Shown one piece after another: positions 1 to 8,212 of a stretch of DNA of 64,000 nucleotides (positions within the stretch are counted from its first letter, which is position 1; every line of letters starts with the position of its first letter). The stretch is from Prevotella ihumii. Lineage in GTDB: Bacteria; Bacteroidota; Bacteroidia; Bacteroidales; Bacteroidaceae. The translations under genes and the position numbers were made by a program. The DNA lies in NCBI RefSeq assembly GCF_900155655.1, contig NZ_LT706987.1, positions 290,597 through 354,596 on the forward strand, written 5' to 3'. The notes below the pieces were generated by a model, which saw only the letters and a list, made by a program, of their open reading frames with translations, had not been told where the DNA came from and made no database searches.

Positions 1-240
1 AAAACAACTATTGGTGTCCGCTAAAAACTGATTGAAAGTTCTACAAGCCTTTGTTTTTCGGCAATACAGGCACATTTAACCAGTGGGGGCTTACTTTTTG
101 TTTCAAATAGTAACCGTTACTAAAAACTATTATTTGCATGAAATTTAGCCGGATATCAGAGAAAAATACCCCAAATGATACTTTTATAAGCATTCTTTAT
201 TACAACGAAGTGGAGAGGAAAGTTTTACCGGACAGCAATA
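1..240. other. Left-edge intergenic DNA, no gene seen
   Basis: No convincing coding region is visible. The stretch beginning at about 12 (TGGTGTCCGCTAAAAACTG) resembles the outer end of some Bacteroidetes insertion sequences, but this is an impression only: no partner end or transposase lies in the window. Confidence 0.3.
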
Positions 241-310
241 AAAAACAACCAAAAATAGCTCAAAATAAGCTCGCAAATCTCGAAGAAGTCTAACGACTGA
301 TTTTGGTTGA
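241..310. repeat. Half copy of the long-hairpin repeat (family 2)
   Basis: Positions 241-297 are identical over 57 bp to 8009-8065. The segment ends in TCTAACGACTGATTTTGG, the same terminal motif as the hairpins at 30.8, 50.5 and 57.4 kb. Only the right arm is present; the left arm that pairs with it at 7.9 kb has no counterpart upstream, so this looks like a truncated copy. Confidence 0.7.
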
Positions 311-382
311 ATCGATTAACAAAGACTTTACAATTAAAAGTGCTGTATAGTAAAAACTAAACTTGAGTAAGAGTAGATGTAA

Positions 383-427
383 AATATCCTATACGCTACG
401 TATTAAATATTTAGCGTATAGGATATT
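383..427 (-). terminator. Perfect 16-bp hairpin downstream of pdxT
   Basis: The arms 383-398 and 412-427 (AATATCCTATACGCTA and its exact complement) flank a 13-nt loop, about 30 bp beyond the pdxT stop. The stem is AT-rich and lacks a strong U tract on either strand, so it may be a terminator or an RNA 3'-end stabiliser. Confidence 0.55.
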
Positions 428-458
428 GAGCTGATATACAAGGGCATTGTTGAGCAAT

Positions 459-1049
459 TTATTTTGCTGCAATATATTCGTTTACTATATTGATGAATAG
501 TTGATGAATATGGGTATCTTCGTTAAGTTCGGGGTGGAATGCTGTGACAAACTGATTGTTTTGGCGTGCAGCAACAATATGTCCTTTCACTTCAGCCAAT
601 ACCTCTACACCTTCGCCTACCTTATTTATATAAGGGGCACGAATAAAGGTCATTGGAACTTTAGGTTCGATGCCTTTGAGTTGCTCTTCTATATAGAAAC
701 TTCCTAATTGGCGGCCGTATGCGTTGCGACAAGTGTCTATATCCATTGTACCGATACGGCTGAATGGGCTACGTGGGTCGTCCACCTTGCTTGAAAGGAT
801 AATAAGTCCTGCGCAAGTACCAAAAACAGGGAGCCCTGTCTCAATGTCTTTTTTTATTTTGTCGAATAAGTTTAGTTCGTGAAGGAGCTTTAGCATTACG
901 GTGCTTTCTCCTCCTGGGATTATTACGCCGTCTTTTTCTTTTTCCCAATCAGCTTCTTGGCGTATTTCAAAACTTTCTACTCCCAATTTATCAAGCATTT
1001 GTTTGTGTTCAGCAAATGCTCCTTGAAGTGCTAAAATAGCAATTTTCAT
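459..1049 (-). CDS. pdxT: Pyridoxal 5'-phosphate synthase, glutaminase subunit PdxT
   Basis: 196 residues, normal for PdxT. It hydrolyses glutamine and passes ammonia to the PdxS synthase ring for deoxyxylulose-5-phosphate-independent PLP synthesis in the cytoplasm. A class I amidotransferase triad is visible: Cys79 in FGTCAGL, and His172 and Glu174 in FHPEL; the glutamine-pocket motif GGEST is at residues 46-50. It lies 83 bp downstream of pdxS on the same strand with a strong hairpin between them, so the two are probably one transcript with reduced read-through into pdxT. The start is the ATG giving MKIAILALQG, the canonical N-terminus of the family. Confidence 0.96.
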   Translation of the reverse strand: MKIAILALQGAFAEHKQMLDKLGVESFEIRQEADWEKEKDGVIIPGGESTVMLKLLHELNLFDKIKKDIETGLPVFGTCAGLIILSSKVDDPRSPFSRIGTMDIDTCRNAYGRQLGSFYIEEQLKGIEPKVPMTFIRAPYINKVGEGVEVLAEVKGHIVAARQNNQFVTAFHPELNEDTHIHQLFINIVNEYIAAK

Positions 1050-1069
1050 ATAATGTTATGGTGTTTAAG

Positions 1070-1098
1070 AAGCCCCTTCATAGGCTATGAAGGGGCTT
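1070..1098. terminator. Hairpin between pdxS and pdxT
   Basis: AAGCCCCTTCATAG (1070-1083) pairs with CTATGAAGGGGCTT (1085-1098). The T-rich tail is better on the plus strand (CTTTTCTTTA) than on the minus strand, where pdxS and pdxT are transcribed. It therefore may act as a partial terminator or processing hairpin inside the operon. Confidence 0.6.
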
Positions 1099-1132
1099 TT
1101 CTTTATATTAAATACGTTGTATATGGCTTGGT

Positions 1133-2008
1133 TTACTTACCTCTTTCAGCCATCAACAATGCGATTTCGCTTTCGTTGATACCTACCATAGCTTCGCCAA
1201 GGTCTTCGCTCAATTCTGCAAGTACCTTAGGATCGTTGTAGTTTGTAACAGCCTGAACGATAGCACGAGCACGCTTTTCAGGGTTGCCAGACTTGAAGAT
1301 ACCTGAACCTACGAATACACCTTCAGCACCCAACTGCATCATCAATGCAGCGTCAGCAGGAGTTGCTACACCACCAGCAGCGAAGTTTACTACAGGGAGC
1401 TTGCCGTTGTCGTGAACATACTTAACGAGTTCGTATGGTGAGCGGAGTTGCTTAGCTGCTTCGTAGAGTTCGTCTTCGTTGAGCGACTGTATGCGACGCA
1501 TTTCAGACTGAATCATACGCATGTGGCGTACAGCCTGAATGATGTCACCTGTACCTGGCTCACCCTTTGTACGAATCATTGTTGCACCTTCAGAGATACG
1601 ACGCAAAGCCTCGCCCAAGTCCTTAGCACCACATACGAAAGGTACTTCAAACTCGTTCTTGTCGATGTGGTAAATGTCGTCAGCAGGAGAAAGAACTTCG
1701 CTCTCGTCGATGTAGTCGATTTCGATTGCCTGAAGAATTTGTGCTTCAGCGAAGTGACCGATACGCACCTTTGCCATAACAGGAATACTTACAGCTTCCT
1801 GAATACCACGTATCATCTTCGGATCGCTCATACGAGATACACCGCCAGCAGCACGAATATCAGCAGGGATACGCTCCAATGCCATTACTGCACAAGCACC
1901 AGCTGCTTCAGCTATACGAGCTTGTTCTGGAGTTGTAACGTCCATAATCACACCACCTTTAAGCATCTGTGCAAGGTTGCGGTTTAGTTCTTTTCTATTC
2001 TCTTTCAT
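1133..2008 (-). CDS. pdxS: Pyridoxal 5'-phosphate synthase, synthase subunit PdxS
   Basis: 291 residues, the usual length. PdxS condenses ribose 5-phosphate, glyceraldehyde 3-phosphate and PdxT-derived ammonia into PLP, as a dodecamer of TIM barrels. The family landmarks are Asp23 in [10 protein letters not shown], the first catalytic lysine Lys80 in [10 protein letters not shown], and the second lysine Lys148 in [11 protein letters not shown]. It is the first gene of the pdxS-pdxT unit, with a good Bacteroidetes promoter 75 bp upstream of the start. It is one of the most conserved proteins in bacteria and there is no doubt about its identity. Confidence 0.97.
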   Translation of the reverse strand: MKENRKELNRNLAQMLKGGVIMDVTTPEQARIAEAAGACAVMALERIPADIRAAGGVSRMSDPKMIRGIQEAVSIPVMAKVRIGHFAEAQILQAIEIDYIDESEVLSPADDIYHIDKNEFEVPFVCGAKDLGEALRRISEGATMIRTKGEPGTGDIIQAVRHMRMIQSEMRRIQSLNEDELYEAAKQLRSPYELVKYVHDNGKLPVVNFAAGGVATPADAALMMQLGAEGVFVGSGIFKSGNPEKRARAIVQAVTNYNDPKVLAELSEDLGEAMVGINESEIALLMAERGK

Positions 2009-2082
2009 AGTGTTATGTTTTTTATTTTTTAAATGTTCAACTTGTTTTATGATGTTATTAGAATGACTTCATAAATCGTTGG

Positions 2083-2114
2083 CAAAGGTATAATTTCTCT
2101 ATAAATTATCCAAA
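2083..2114 (-). promoter_or_regulatory. Promoter of pdxS
   Basis: Read on the minus strand, TACCTTTG (2083-2090) matches the Bacteroidetes -7 element TAnnTTTG, and TTTG (2111-2114) lies 20 nt upstream as a -33 element. The predicted RNA start is near 2076, giving a leader of about 68 nt. Confidence 0.65.
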
Positions 2115-2215
2115 TGTTAGTTCGTTATTAGTAAACAATTGCGTACAAATAGTTAATCGAAGTTTGCAAAAAGGGGCTGCCACCTTTCTCGTATTATATA
2201 ATATAAACTACAATA

Positions 2216-2248
2216 AAAAAGAGCCGGCTATCACAGCCAGCTCTTTTT
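2216..2248 (-). terminator. Terminator of the susCD unit
   Basis: On the minus strand GAGCTGGCT pairs with AGCCGGCTC (one G-U pair) around a 5-nt loop and is followed by TTTTTTATT. It lies about 105 bp past the susD stop. A second inverted pair, CCACCTTTCTC near 2180 and GAGAAAGGTGG near 2260, encloses it and would extend the structure. Confidence 0.8.
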
Positions 2249-2354
2249 GCCTTATGAGAGAGAAAGGTGGTAATTCTTGAATTTTAGATATTTTCTATGA
2301 TTAATTAAAAAATGATTACCACCTTAAGTATTCACCTATTCTATGGTTATTGTC

Positions 2355-3980
2355 TTACAACTTTTCGTCTGTCAATGCACCATTGAAGTCCTTTTCGTTT
2401 TGTGGAATAACCCACGTCCACTTGTTCACTTCGTCAGGATTGATGGTTACAGCCACTGCAGGGTGAGCGTTTCCACCTTGTGCAAATGTTTTGCGAACGA
2501 TAGGAAGGTTCCAGCGTTTGTAGTCGCTCCAACCAAAGCCTTCGCCCCAGAGTTCCACTTCACGATAGTCTTTTATTTCGTTAAAGAGGTCTTTGCCTGT
2601 CTTTGTGCAAGTGTAACTTTCGTTACGACCTGTACCAGCGTTTAGGTCTACCAATGCTTGTTGTGCAGCAGCTTCATTGCCGAGGAAGTAGTTGGCTTCA
2701 GCTTCAATGAGTTTCATTTCGCTTGTACGTATGAATGGCACGTAGCAAACACCTGGTTGAGCTGTTGTCCAGAACTTCATCTGACCATCAAGGTAGAACA
2801 CGCCTGCTTGGTAAGGAGCTTCCAATCCCGGTAGGCTATGTGCCTTTACGATAGAGTCGGCTTGTGCATACACATTGTCGTCACCCATACCTAATATACC
2901 ATAAGTTTGGTTCACTTGATCTTTGTTTGTGATGTCGATGTTTCTAAACTTATCGGCTGTGATAAACATCTGTTTGCGTGCATCGTTGTTAGGAATACGT
3001 GTAATGAGTTCATGGCCAATAGTTCCCGCACCACAGTCGGTATTGTTAGCATAGTAGCCATTGCAAGCATCTTGCACACCAAATGCCCAGTACCAGTTTT
3101 GTTCCTTATCGCTACCATAGCTACCCAATAGCCACTCTGATGAAGGCTTATAGAAACCTGCTGCATAGTCAGCACCGCTTACCATAGGATAGCCTTCCTC
3201 TGCCAACTTAGCCTGTGCAAGTGCTGTAGCATAGTCTTGCTTGTTGAGTGCCGCACGAGCGTGTACAGCGTGTGCCACGTTAGCTGTAGGAATCCATACT
3301 TCTGCCTCGTTACGCTTTACGCCACTCTCTGTAAATAGTTTTACAGCCTCTTCGCAGTCCTTATATATTTGAGCGTATGTTTCAGCCAAGGTCGATATTT
3401 TGAGGTCGCCATTGCTTGTGTCCAAGCGCAACGGCATACCACGTGTAGCACCATTGTTGCTGTCTTGCCAACGATAGCAATAGTAGCGAATGAGCTTTTC
3501 GTACGAATAAGCACGGAAGGTTAGTGCTGCCGCCTTGATAAACTTCTTCTGTTTTTCGTCCCCTGTTGCCTTGTCTATGGTTTCGATGATGCCGTTTGCA
3601 CCTGTAATAACCTGATAGTAGTAAGCCCATGCGTACGAGTCGTACTTACGTGTGTTATCGGTGTGCAACATCTGGTTGTGTACCTGTGCCCATCCAGCTG
3701 CATAACGATTGTAGTTATAGTTTTGGCTTGGCATACTTTCGTATATTCTGTAAATAGCGTTTTCGCCCGAATATCCTTGTCCGTAAGGTGCTTGTTGTGT
3801 AGTCATACACTTTGCCACACCGTTGAGGGTGTTGTATGCATTTGTCACTGTTCCTACAGCATTTTCAGATTCTACCGACTCTGAAGGCGATGTGTTAAGA
3901 TAATCTTCGCTGCACGATGCCAAGAGTGCTGAGGCTGCAACAAAGGTTCCTGCCATTATATAATTTATTATTCTTTTCAT
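2355..3980 (-). CDS. SusD/RagB-family outer-membrane lipoprotein
   Basis: 541 residues. It is the surface lid lipoprotein that works with the SusC-type channel encoded just upstream. The N-terminus has a lipoprotein signal ending LLASC (lipid Cys23) followed by SEDYL, the acidic pattern associated with surface export in Bacteroidetes. The TPR-rich N-terminal half and the C-terminal SusD motifs are visible: EMKLIEAEANYFLGN at about residue 425, then YREVELWGEGFGWSDYKRW at about 470. The start lies 28 bp after the susC stop, so they are co-transcribed. The substrate cannot be told: no glycoside hydrolase is nearby, whereas a secreted protease operon lies just upstream, which makes a peptide-type (RagB-like) role possible. 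Confidence 0.93.
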   Translation of the reverse strand: MKRIINYIMAGTFVAASALLASCSEDYLNTSPSESVESENAVGTVTNAYNTLNGVAKCMTTQQAPYGQGYSGENAIYRIYESMPSQNYNYNRYAAGWAQVHNQMLHTDNTRKYDSYAWAYYYQVITGANGIIETIDKATGDEKQKKFIKAAALTFRAYSYEKLIRYYCYRWQDSNNGATRGMPLRLDTSNGDLKISTLAETYAQIYKDCEEAVKLFTESGVKRNEAEVWIPTANVAHAVHARAALNKQDYATALAQAKLAEEGYPMVSGADYAAGFYKPSSEWLLGSYGSDKEQNWYWAFGVQDACNGYYANNTDCGAGTIGHELITRIPNNDARKQMFITADKFRNIDITNKDQVNQTYGILGMGDDNVYAQADSIVKAHSLPGLEAPYQAGVFYLDGQMKFWTTAQPGVCYVPFIRTSEMKLIEAEANYFLGNEAAAQQALVDLNAGTGRNESYTCTKTGKDLFNEIKDYREVELWGEGFGWSDYKRWNLPIVRKTFAQGGNAHPAVAVTINPDEVNKWTWVIPQNEKDFNGALTDEKL

Positions 3981-4008
3981 ATCTGTCTTAGTTTAAAAGG
4001 TTTTACGA

Positions 4009-7000
4009 TTAGAAATCTACTGCCAAACCGAAGTTGAATACACGTGCCGAAACGTATGTATCGTCGCTACCACCTGTGAAGCTGAACTGTGGGTTCAAGC
4101 CCTTGCGAGAGGTAAGTGTAAACAAGTTTTCAACACCAGCTCTTAGAGAAATGTTGGCAAGTCCGAGCTTGCTAACCCAAGTCTTAGGCAAGCGATAGCC
4201 TAAAGTGATGTTCTTAAAGATGAGGTACGAACCACTTGTGAGCCAACGGTCGCTTGTAGCATTGTTATAGTTGCTTCTGTTGAAGTCGATTACAGGAATT
4301 CCATTAGGATCGATGCGGTTTGCTGATGTTTCGGTCATACCTTCAGGTGCGCCTTCCCAAGAGTTGAGCACGTCTGTGTGCAATGCTGAAGCTGAAGAAG
4401 CTGAAGGAGTAGCCATCAATCTCATATAACCGCCATCAAAAATCTTACCACCAAGGCTGTAAGTGAACAGCATATTCAAGGTCAAGTCCTTCCAACGGAG
4501 GTTAGAACCGAACGAACCATAAACAGATGGGAGTGCTGTGCCTGCCCATTCTCGCTTAGCGTTTGCAGTAGCTGTGGTGTACTTGGTGCCGTTAATCTCA
4601 ACCAATTGACCAGCTTGTGCAGCCAATTCTTCCTTTTCAGGGTCGAGTGTGTAGAGCGAGTTACCTGTCATTTGGTCAACACCTACAAAGTGGTATGTGT
4701 ACCATTCGTAAGCCGAGTGACCTTCAGAGTATTGCTGTTGTCCGTGCAAGATGTCCTTACCGCCAGGGAGCTTAATTACTTTGTTCTTCAATGTTGTAGC
4801 ATCGAAAGCAAGATTCCAAGTCCAATCCTTTGTGCGAACTACATCGCCATTCAATGAGATTTCGAGACCTCTGTTAGAGATTGTACCAATGTTTTGCCAC
4901 TGTGCAAGGTTAGCCAAGTCGTCTTCAGGGAACGAACCAGCTGACAATGGTAGACGTACTTGGAACAACAAGTCCTTAGAACGCTTGTCGAAGTAGCCAA
5001 TGCTGAAGTTCAATCGGTCGAACAAAGTACCTTCTACACCGAAGTCGATAGTCTGTGTGGTTTCCCACTTAATGTCCTTAGCAGCCAACTTTTGACGTAT
5101 CAAAGCTGGGTTGCCACCATTCTTTGTGATGTAGTAAAGTGCCTGATAGCCATAGTAGTCAACAGCTGCGTCGTTACCTACTTCACCGTATGACAAGCGA
5201 GCACGCAAAGCGTCAACCCACTTTACATCCTTCAAGAAGTTTTCTTTCTTAACGTTCCAGTTCAAACCTGCAGAGAAGAAGTTACCCCAGCGGCTATCCT
5301 TGTGGAACTTAGAAGAACCATCGCGACGGAATGAGAGGTCAGCAAAATACTTTTCGTCAAAGTTGTAACGAGCACGTGCCAAGTAAGACTCGGTCTTGTA
5401 ATCGTTGTTGTAACCCAATGTATAAGAGTTAGAGATAAAGTTGCTCAATACCAACAAGTCGTCAATAGCAGAAGTAGTGTTCATCAAGCTGCTGTAATAA
5501 CGCTTCCAACTGTAATTTTCGTGACCGAGAAGAAGGTCGATGTGGTGAACTCCGAAGTTGCGATCCCAGTTCAAAAGTTCTTGACCAGTGTATGCTATAT
5601 ACTGATTTGTATGTTCGGTTAAGCGACCCTTATTTGTTGCACCGTCACCAATCAATGGGTTGTTGTAAGTCATGCGGTTAGAGTTAGCGTGGTTCACGTT
5701 AGCCTTTGCAGTCAATGTGAAGCCGTATGGCAACTTAATGTTGGTGTAAATCAAACCGTCCAATACGTTGCGGCGATTTTTATCCTTATCGGCTGTAATT
5801 TCGAAACAGATGTTACGGTTGCTGAGGTAAGGAGACTTTGTATCGTAAACACGTTGTCCGTTTTGGTCAAGTACGAACGAGCCATCAGCATTGTGCATAT
5901 AGATGGGATATACAGGCGCCATATAACGAGCTGTATAGAAAGGATTTGCGAAGAGATTACCTGTAGCGTTTTCGTTGAAGCTATTGATAGATGATGTACC
6001 AGAAATATTCATTCCCAATTCCAACCACTTGTTGGCATTATAGCGAGTGTTGATACGACCTGTAAAGCGTTCGTAGCCAGAGTTTAGGGTGTAACCCTTT
6101 TCGTTCAAATAACCTGCAGAAGAGTAAATGTTGAACTTATCGCCAGAGATGGCAGCACTAACGTTGTACTCCTGACGATGACCAGTGCGCTCTACAGCGT
6201 CTTGCCAGTTAAGGTCGGTATAGTTAGGATTGATAGTTCCGATGAGCTTGCCATTAGCATCAAAGAGCTTGTCTTCAGGCTCATTATAAATGTTGCGTTG
6301 GACAAAGTCGGGCACTAAGTGTTCGGTTGCGTATGCAGCAGCTTCTGCAGCACTTAGACCTAACTTACCACTCATAGCAAAGTTGCGCATTGCTTTCCAC
6401 GATGCTTCCATCCATTGGTTTGCACCCAAGCGGTCGTATTCAGGGATACCACGCTTGTAGAAACCTTGGTCTATTTTTACAGAGATATTAGGCTTTGATG
6501 CATACTTAGCACGCTTTGTGGTGATAAGAACTACACCATTAGCAGCACGGTTACCATAGAGTGCAGCCGAAGAAGCGTCCTTCAATACCGACATATTGTC
6601 AATATCGTTAGGGTTGAGCTCAGCAATGTTACCTTCAAATGGTGTACCATCAACGATGTAAAGAGGTTGGTCAGCACCGCTTACCAATGTTCCTACACCA
6701 CGAATGTGAATTTTAGGAGCAGCACCAGGTTCACCATACGAGTTGTTAACCTGTACACCAGGAGCAGAACCTTCCAAAGCACCAGTTACTGAACTACCGA
6801 TGCGGTCTGAAATTTTCTTAGAGTCTACTACTGCTACCGAACCTGTGATAGACTGTCGTTTTGCTGTACCATAAGCTACAACTACTACTTCGTCCATAGT
6901 TTTGTTGTCAGGGTCGAGGACAATTTTCATACTCCTTGATGCCTTAACAACTTTGGTTAACATACCTATTGATGAGATTTCAAGTTTGGCATTACTTGAT

Positions 7001-7191
7001 ACGGTAAGCGTAAAATTACCTTCAATGTCGGTAGCGGTACCATTTTTTGTACCTACTTCCTTTACAGATGCGCCAATAACGGGCAATCCATCTTCCGAAG
7101 AAGTGATTGTTCCGCTAACTTGTTGTTGTGCTAATGCCATTCCTAAACTTAGGAATAAGCACGCAAAAAGCATTGTTAGTCTTCTTTTCAT
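4009..7191 (-). CDS. SusC/RagA-family TonB-dependent outer-membrane transporter
   Basis: 1060 residues. It has a signal peptide (cleaved near MALAQQQ), then a carboxypeptidase-like barnacle domain starting VSGTITSSEDGLPVIGASV (residues 24-100), then a TonB-box-like DEVVVVAYGT (about 100), the plug domain (SITGSVAVVDSKKI onward, including YIVDGTPFEG), and a 22-strand barrel ending in the outer-membrane signal FNFGLAVDF with a terminal Phe. It imports oligomers, probably glycans or peptides, using TonB energy, with the following SusD-type gene as lid. No anti-sigma/ECF pair or hybrid sensor is adjacent, so regulation is not evident beyond its own promoter 120 bp upstream. Confidence 0.95.
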   Translation of the reverse strand: MKRRLTMLFACLFLSLGMALAQQQVSGTITSSEDGLPVIGASVKEVGTKNGTATDIEGNFTLTVSSNAKLEISSIGMLTKVVKASRSMKIVLDPDNKTMDEVVVVAYGTAKRQSITGSVAVVDSKKISDRIGSSVTGALEGSAPGVQVNNSYGEPGAAPKIHIRGVGTLVSGADQPLYIVDGTPFEGNIAELNPNDIDNMSVLKDASSAALYGNRAANGVVLITTKRAKYASKPNISVKIDQGFYKRGIPEYDRLGANQWMEASWKAMRNFAMSGKLGLSAAEAAAYATEHLVPDFVQRNIYNEPEDKLFDANGKLIGTINPNYTDLNWQDAVERTGHRQEYNVSAAISGDKFNIYSSAGYLNEKGYTLNSGYERFTGRINTRYNANKWLELGMNISGTSSINSFNENATGNLFANPFYTARYMAPVYPIYMHNADGSFVLDQNGQRVYDTKSPYLSNRNICFEITADKDKNRRNVLDGLIYTNIKLPYGFTLTAKANVNHANSNRMTYNNPLIGDGATNKGRLTEHTNQYIAYTGQELLNWDRNFGVHHIDLLLGHENYSWKRYYSSLMNTTSAIDDLLVLSNFISNSYTLGYNNDYKTESYLARARYNFDEKYFADLSFRRDGSSKFHKDSRWGNFFSAGLNWNVKKENFLKDVKWVDALRARLSYGEVGNDAAVDYYGYQALYYITKNGGNPALIRQKLAAKDIKWETTQTIDFGVEGTLFDRLNFSIGYFDKRSKDLLFQVRLPLSAGSFPEDDLANLAQWQNIGTISNRGLEISLNGDVVRTKDWTWNLAFDATTLKNKVIKLPGGKDILHGQQQYSEGHSAYEWYTYHFVGVDQMTGNSLYTLDPEKEELAAQAGQLVEINGTKYTTATANAKREWAGTALPSVYGSFGSNLRWKDLTLNMLFTYSLGGKIFDGGYMRLMATPSASSASALHTDVLNSWEGAPEGMTETSANRIDPNGIPVIDFNRSNYNNATSDRWLTSGSYLIFKNITLGYRLPKTWVSKLGLANISLRAGVENLFTLTSRKGLNPQFSFTGGSDDTYVSARVFNFGLAVDF

Positions 7192-7312
7192 AAATTCTTA
7201 TTTTAGGTTATACTATTATAAAACTTTATCTTGTTCTATGTCTCTCAATTGGTAACAGCTTTTGCTTTTCTATGTGATGAACCAATATAAGATGCGTTAT
7301 GTTAACTAATCG

Positions 7313-7341
7313 CAAATATAGTGTATCTTTTTTAACAGCAA
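7313..7341 (-). promoter_or_regulatory. Promoter of susC
   Basis: On the minus strand TATATTTG (7313-7320) fits TAnnTTTG, with TTG about 19 nt further upstream (7339-7341). The implied leader is about 115 nt. Confidence 0.6.
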
Positions 7342-7826
7342 TCAAAGAATGTATAAAAAAAGTGTATATTTTGCTTTTATTAACGCATAAAGATGCTCTT
7401 ATGTTTGTTTTATACATAAATTAACATTAAATGTGTGAAAATAAATTGATGTGAGGTTATATTCTTGATTTTCTGAAAAATGATTATAATTTTACTTATT
7501 TTACTGATTATGTGTAATTAACTGATTTTTAATATATGTTAAATATGCTCTTTGTATTGCCATTTTGTTAGCTTTGTTGCTTGTTTTTGCTGCTTAAATA
7601 TGCATAAAAGTTACTTTTTGAATATGTATAGTGGTCGAAACAATAAATAAGTGTTAATCGTTTTGCTTTTTATAGGTATAAAGCCGAAAATTCGTGAAAT
7701 AACAATAGATGGGTATTCGGCTTGATTTTTATCTTGTTCCGAAATAGACGAATCATTTATTTTGTTTAGGGTTATGTCTGTTGGCTTGTAACTGTTTGAT
7801 AATTAAGGTTTTGTATTGGGGTTGTG

Positions 7827-7909
7827 AAACATATATGTTTTACAATGCAAAACATATATGTTTGAGCCCCCTCAAAGTTGAACTTTGACAACGTCAAACA
7901 TATATGTTT
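7827..7909 (+). repeat. Phased palindrome module, copy A (family 1)
   Basis: AAACATATATGTTT occurs at 7827-7840, 7850-7863 and 7896-7909, and CAAAGTTGAACTTTG at 7873-7887. Start-to-start spacing is 23, 23 and 23 bp. The interior motif GTAACTGTTTGA precedes the array as in other copies, but no clear GAAGAATAGAACAAT flank remains; the right side runs straight into a family-2 hairpin. It lies between the C10 protease 3' end and the susC 5' end. Confidence 0.9.
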
Positions 7910-7938
7910 TGAATATGAAAGATAGATGTTATGCTTTT

Positions 7939-8075
7939 CTTCGTCTTTGCACCTTATTTTGGCTCTTTTCGTTTGTTTTTTCAGTTGTTTAGCTCGCTAA
8001 ACGTCTTCAAAAACAACCAAAAATAGCTCAAAATAAGCTCGCAAATCTCGAAGAAGTCTAACGACAGATTTGGGA
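7939..8075. repeat. Long imperfect hairpin (family 2)
   Basis: The left arm from 7939 (CTTCGTCTTTGCACC and following) pairs imperfectly with the right arm ending CGAAG at 8053. The apex is the small palindrome GTTTAGCTCGCTAAAC. The outer end is TCTAACGACAGATTTGGG. The right arm (8009-8065) is identical to 241-297. The architecture matches 57274-57468. Confidence 0.75.
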
Positions 8076-8083
8076 TAAAAAAG

Positions 8084-8112
8084 AAAGAGCACGATGTGGC
8101 ATCGTACTCTTT
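8084..8112 (-). terminator. Terminator of the C10 protease operon
   Basis: Arms AAAGAGCACGATG (8084-8096) and CATCGTACTCTTT (8100-8112) form a 13-bp stem with a 3-nt loop. On the minus strand it is followed by CTTTTTT. It lies about 100 bp past the protease stop. Confidence 0.85.
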
Positions 8113-8212
8113 CAAGGTAAGGTGATTAAAAAGTTCAATTATTGAGGTGCCTTTCTATTGTGGCAACCTCTCTGTGTTAAAACAACAATATATAGAATGA
8201 ATGATGTTAGTC

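Noticed and set aside
1448..1987. 179-codon frame on the plus strand opposite pdxS
   Set aside because: It is the antisense shadow of the highly conserved pdxS gene and has no family features.
7827..7909. Palindromes read as rho-independent terminators
   Set aside because: Stems are AT-only or short, U tracts are lacking, and the copies lie 5' of genes or between divergent genes, never between convergent ones.
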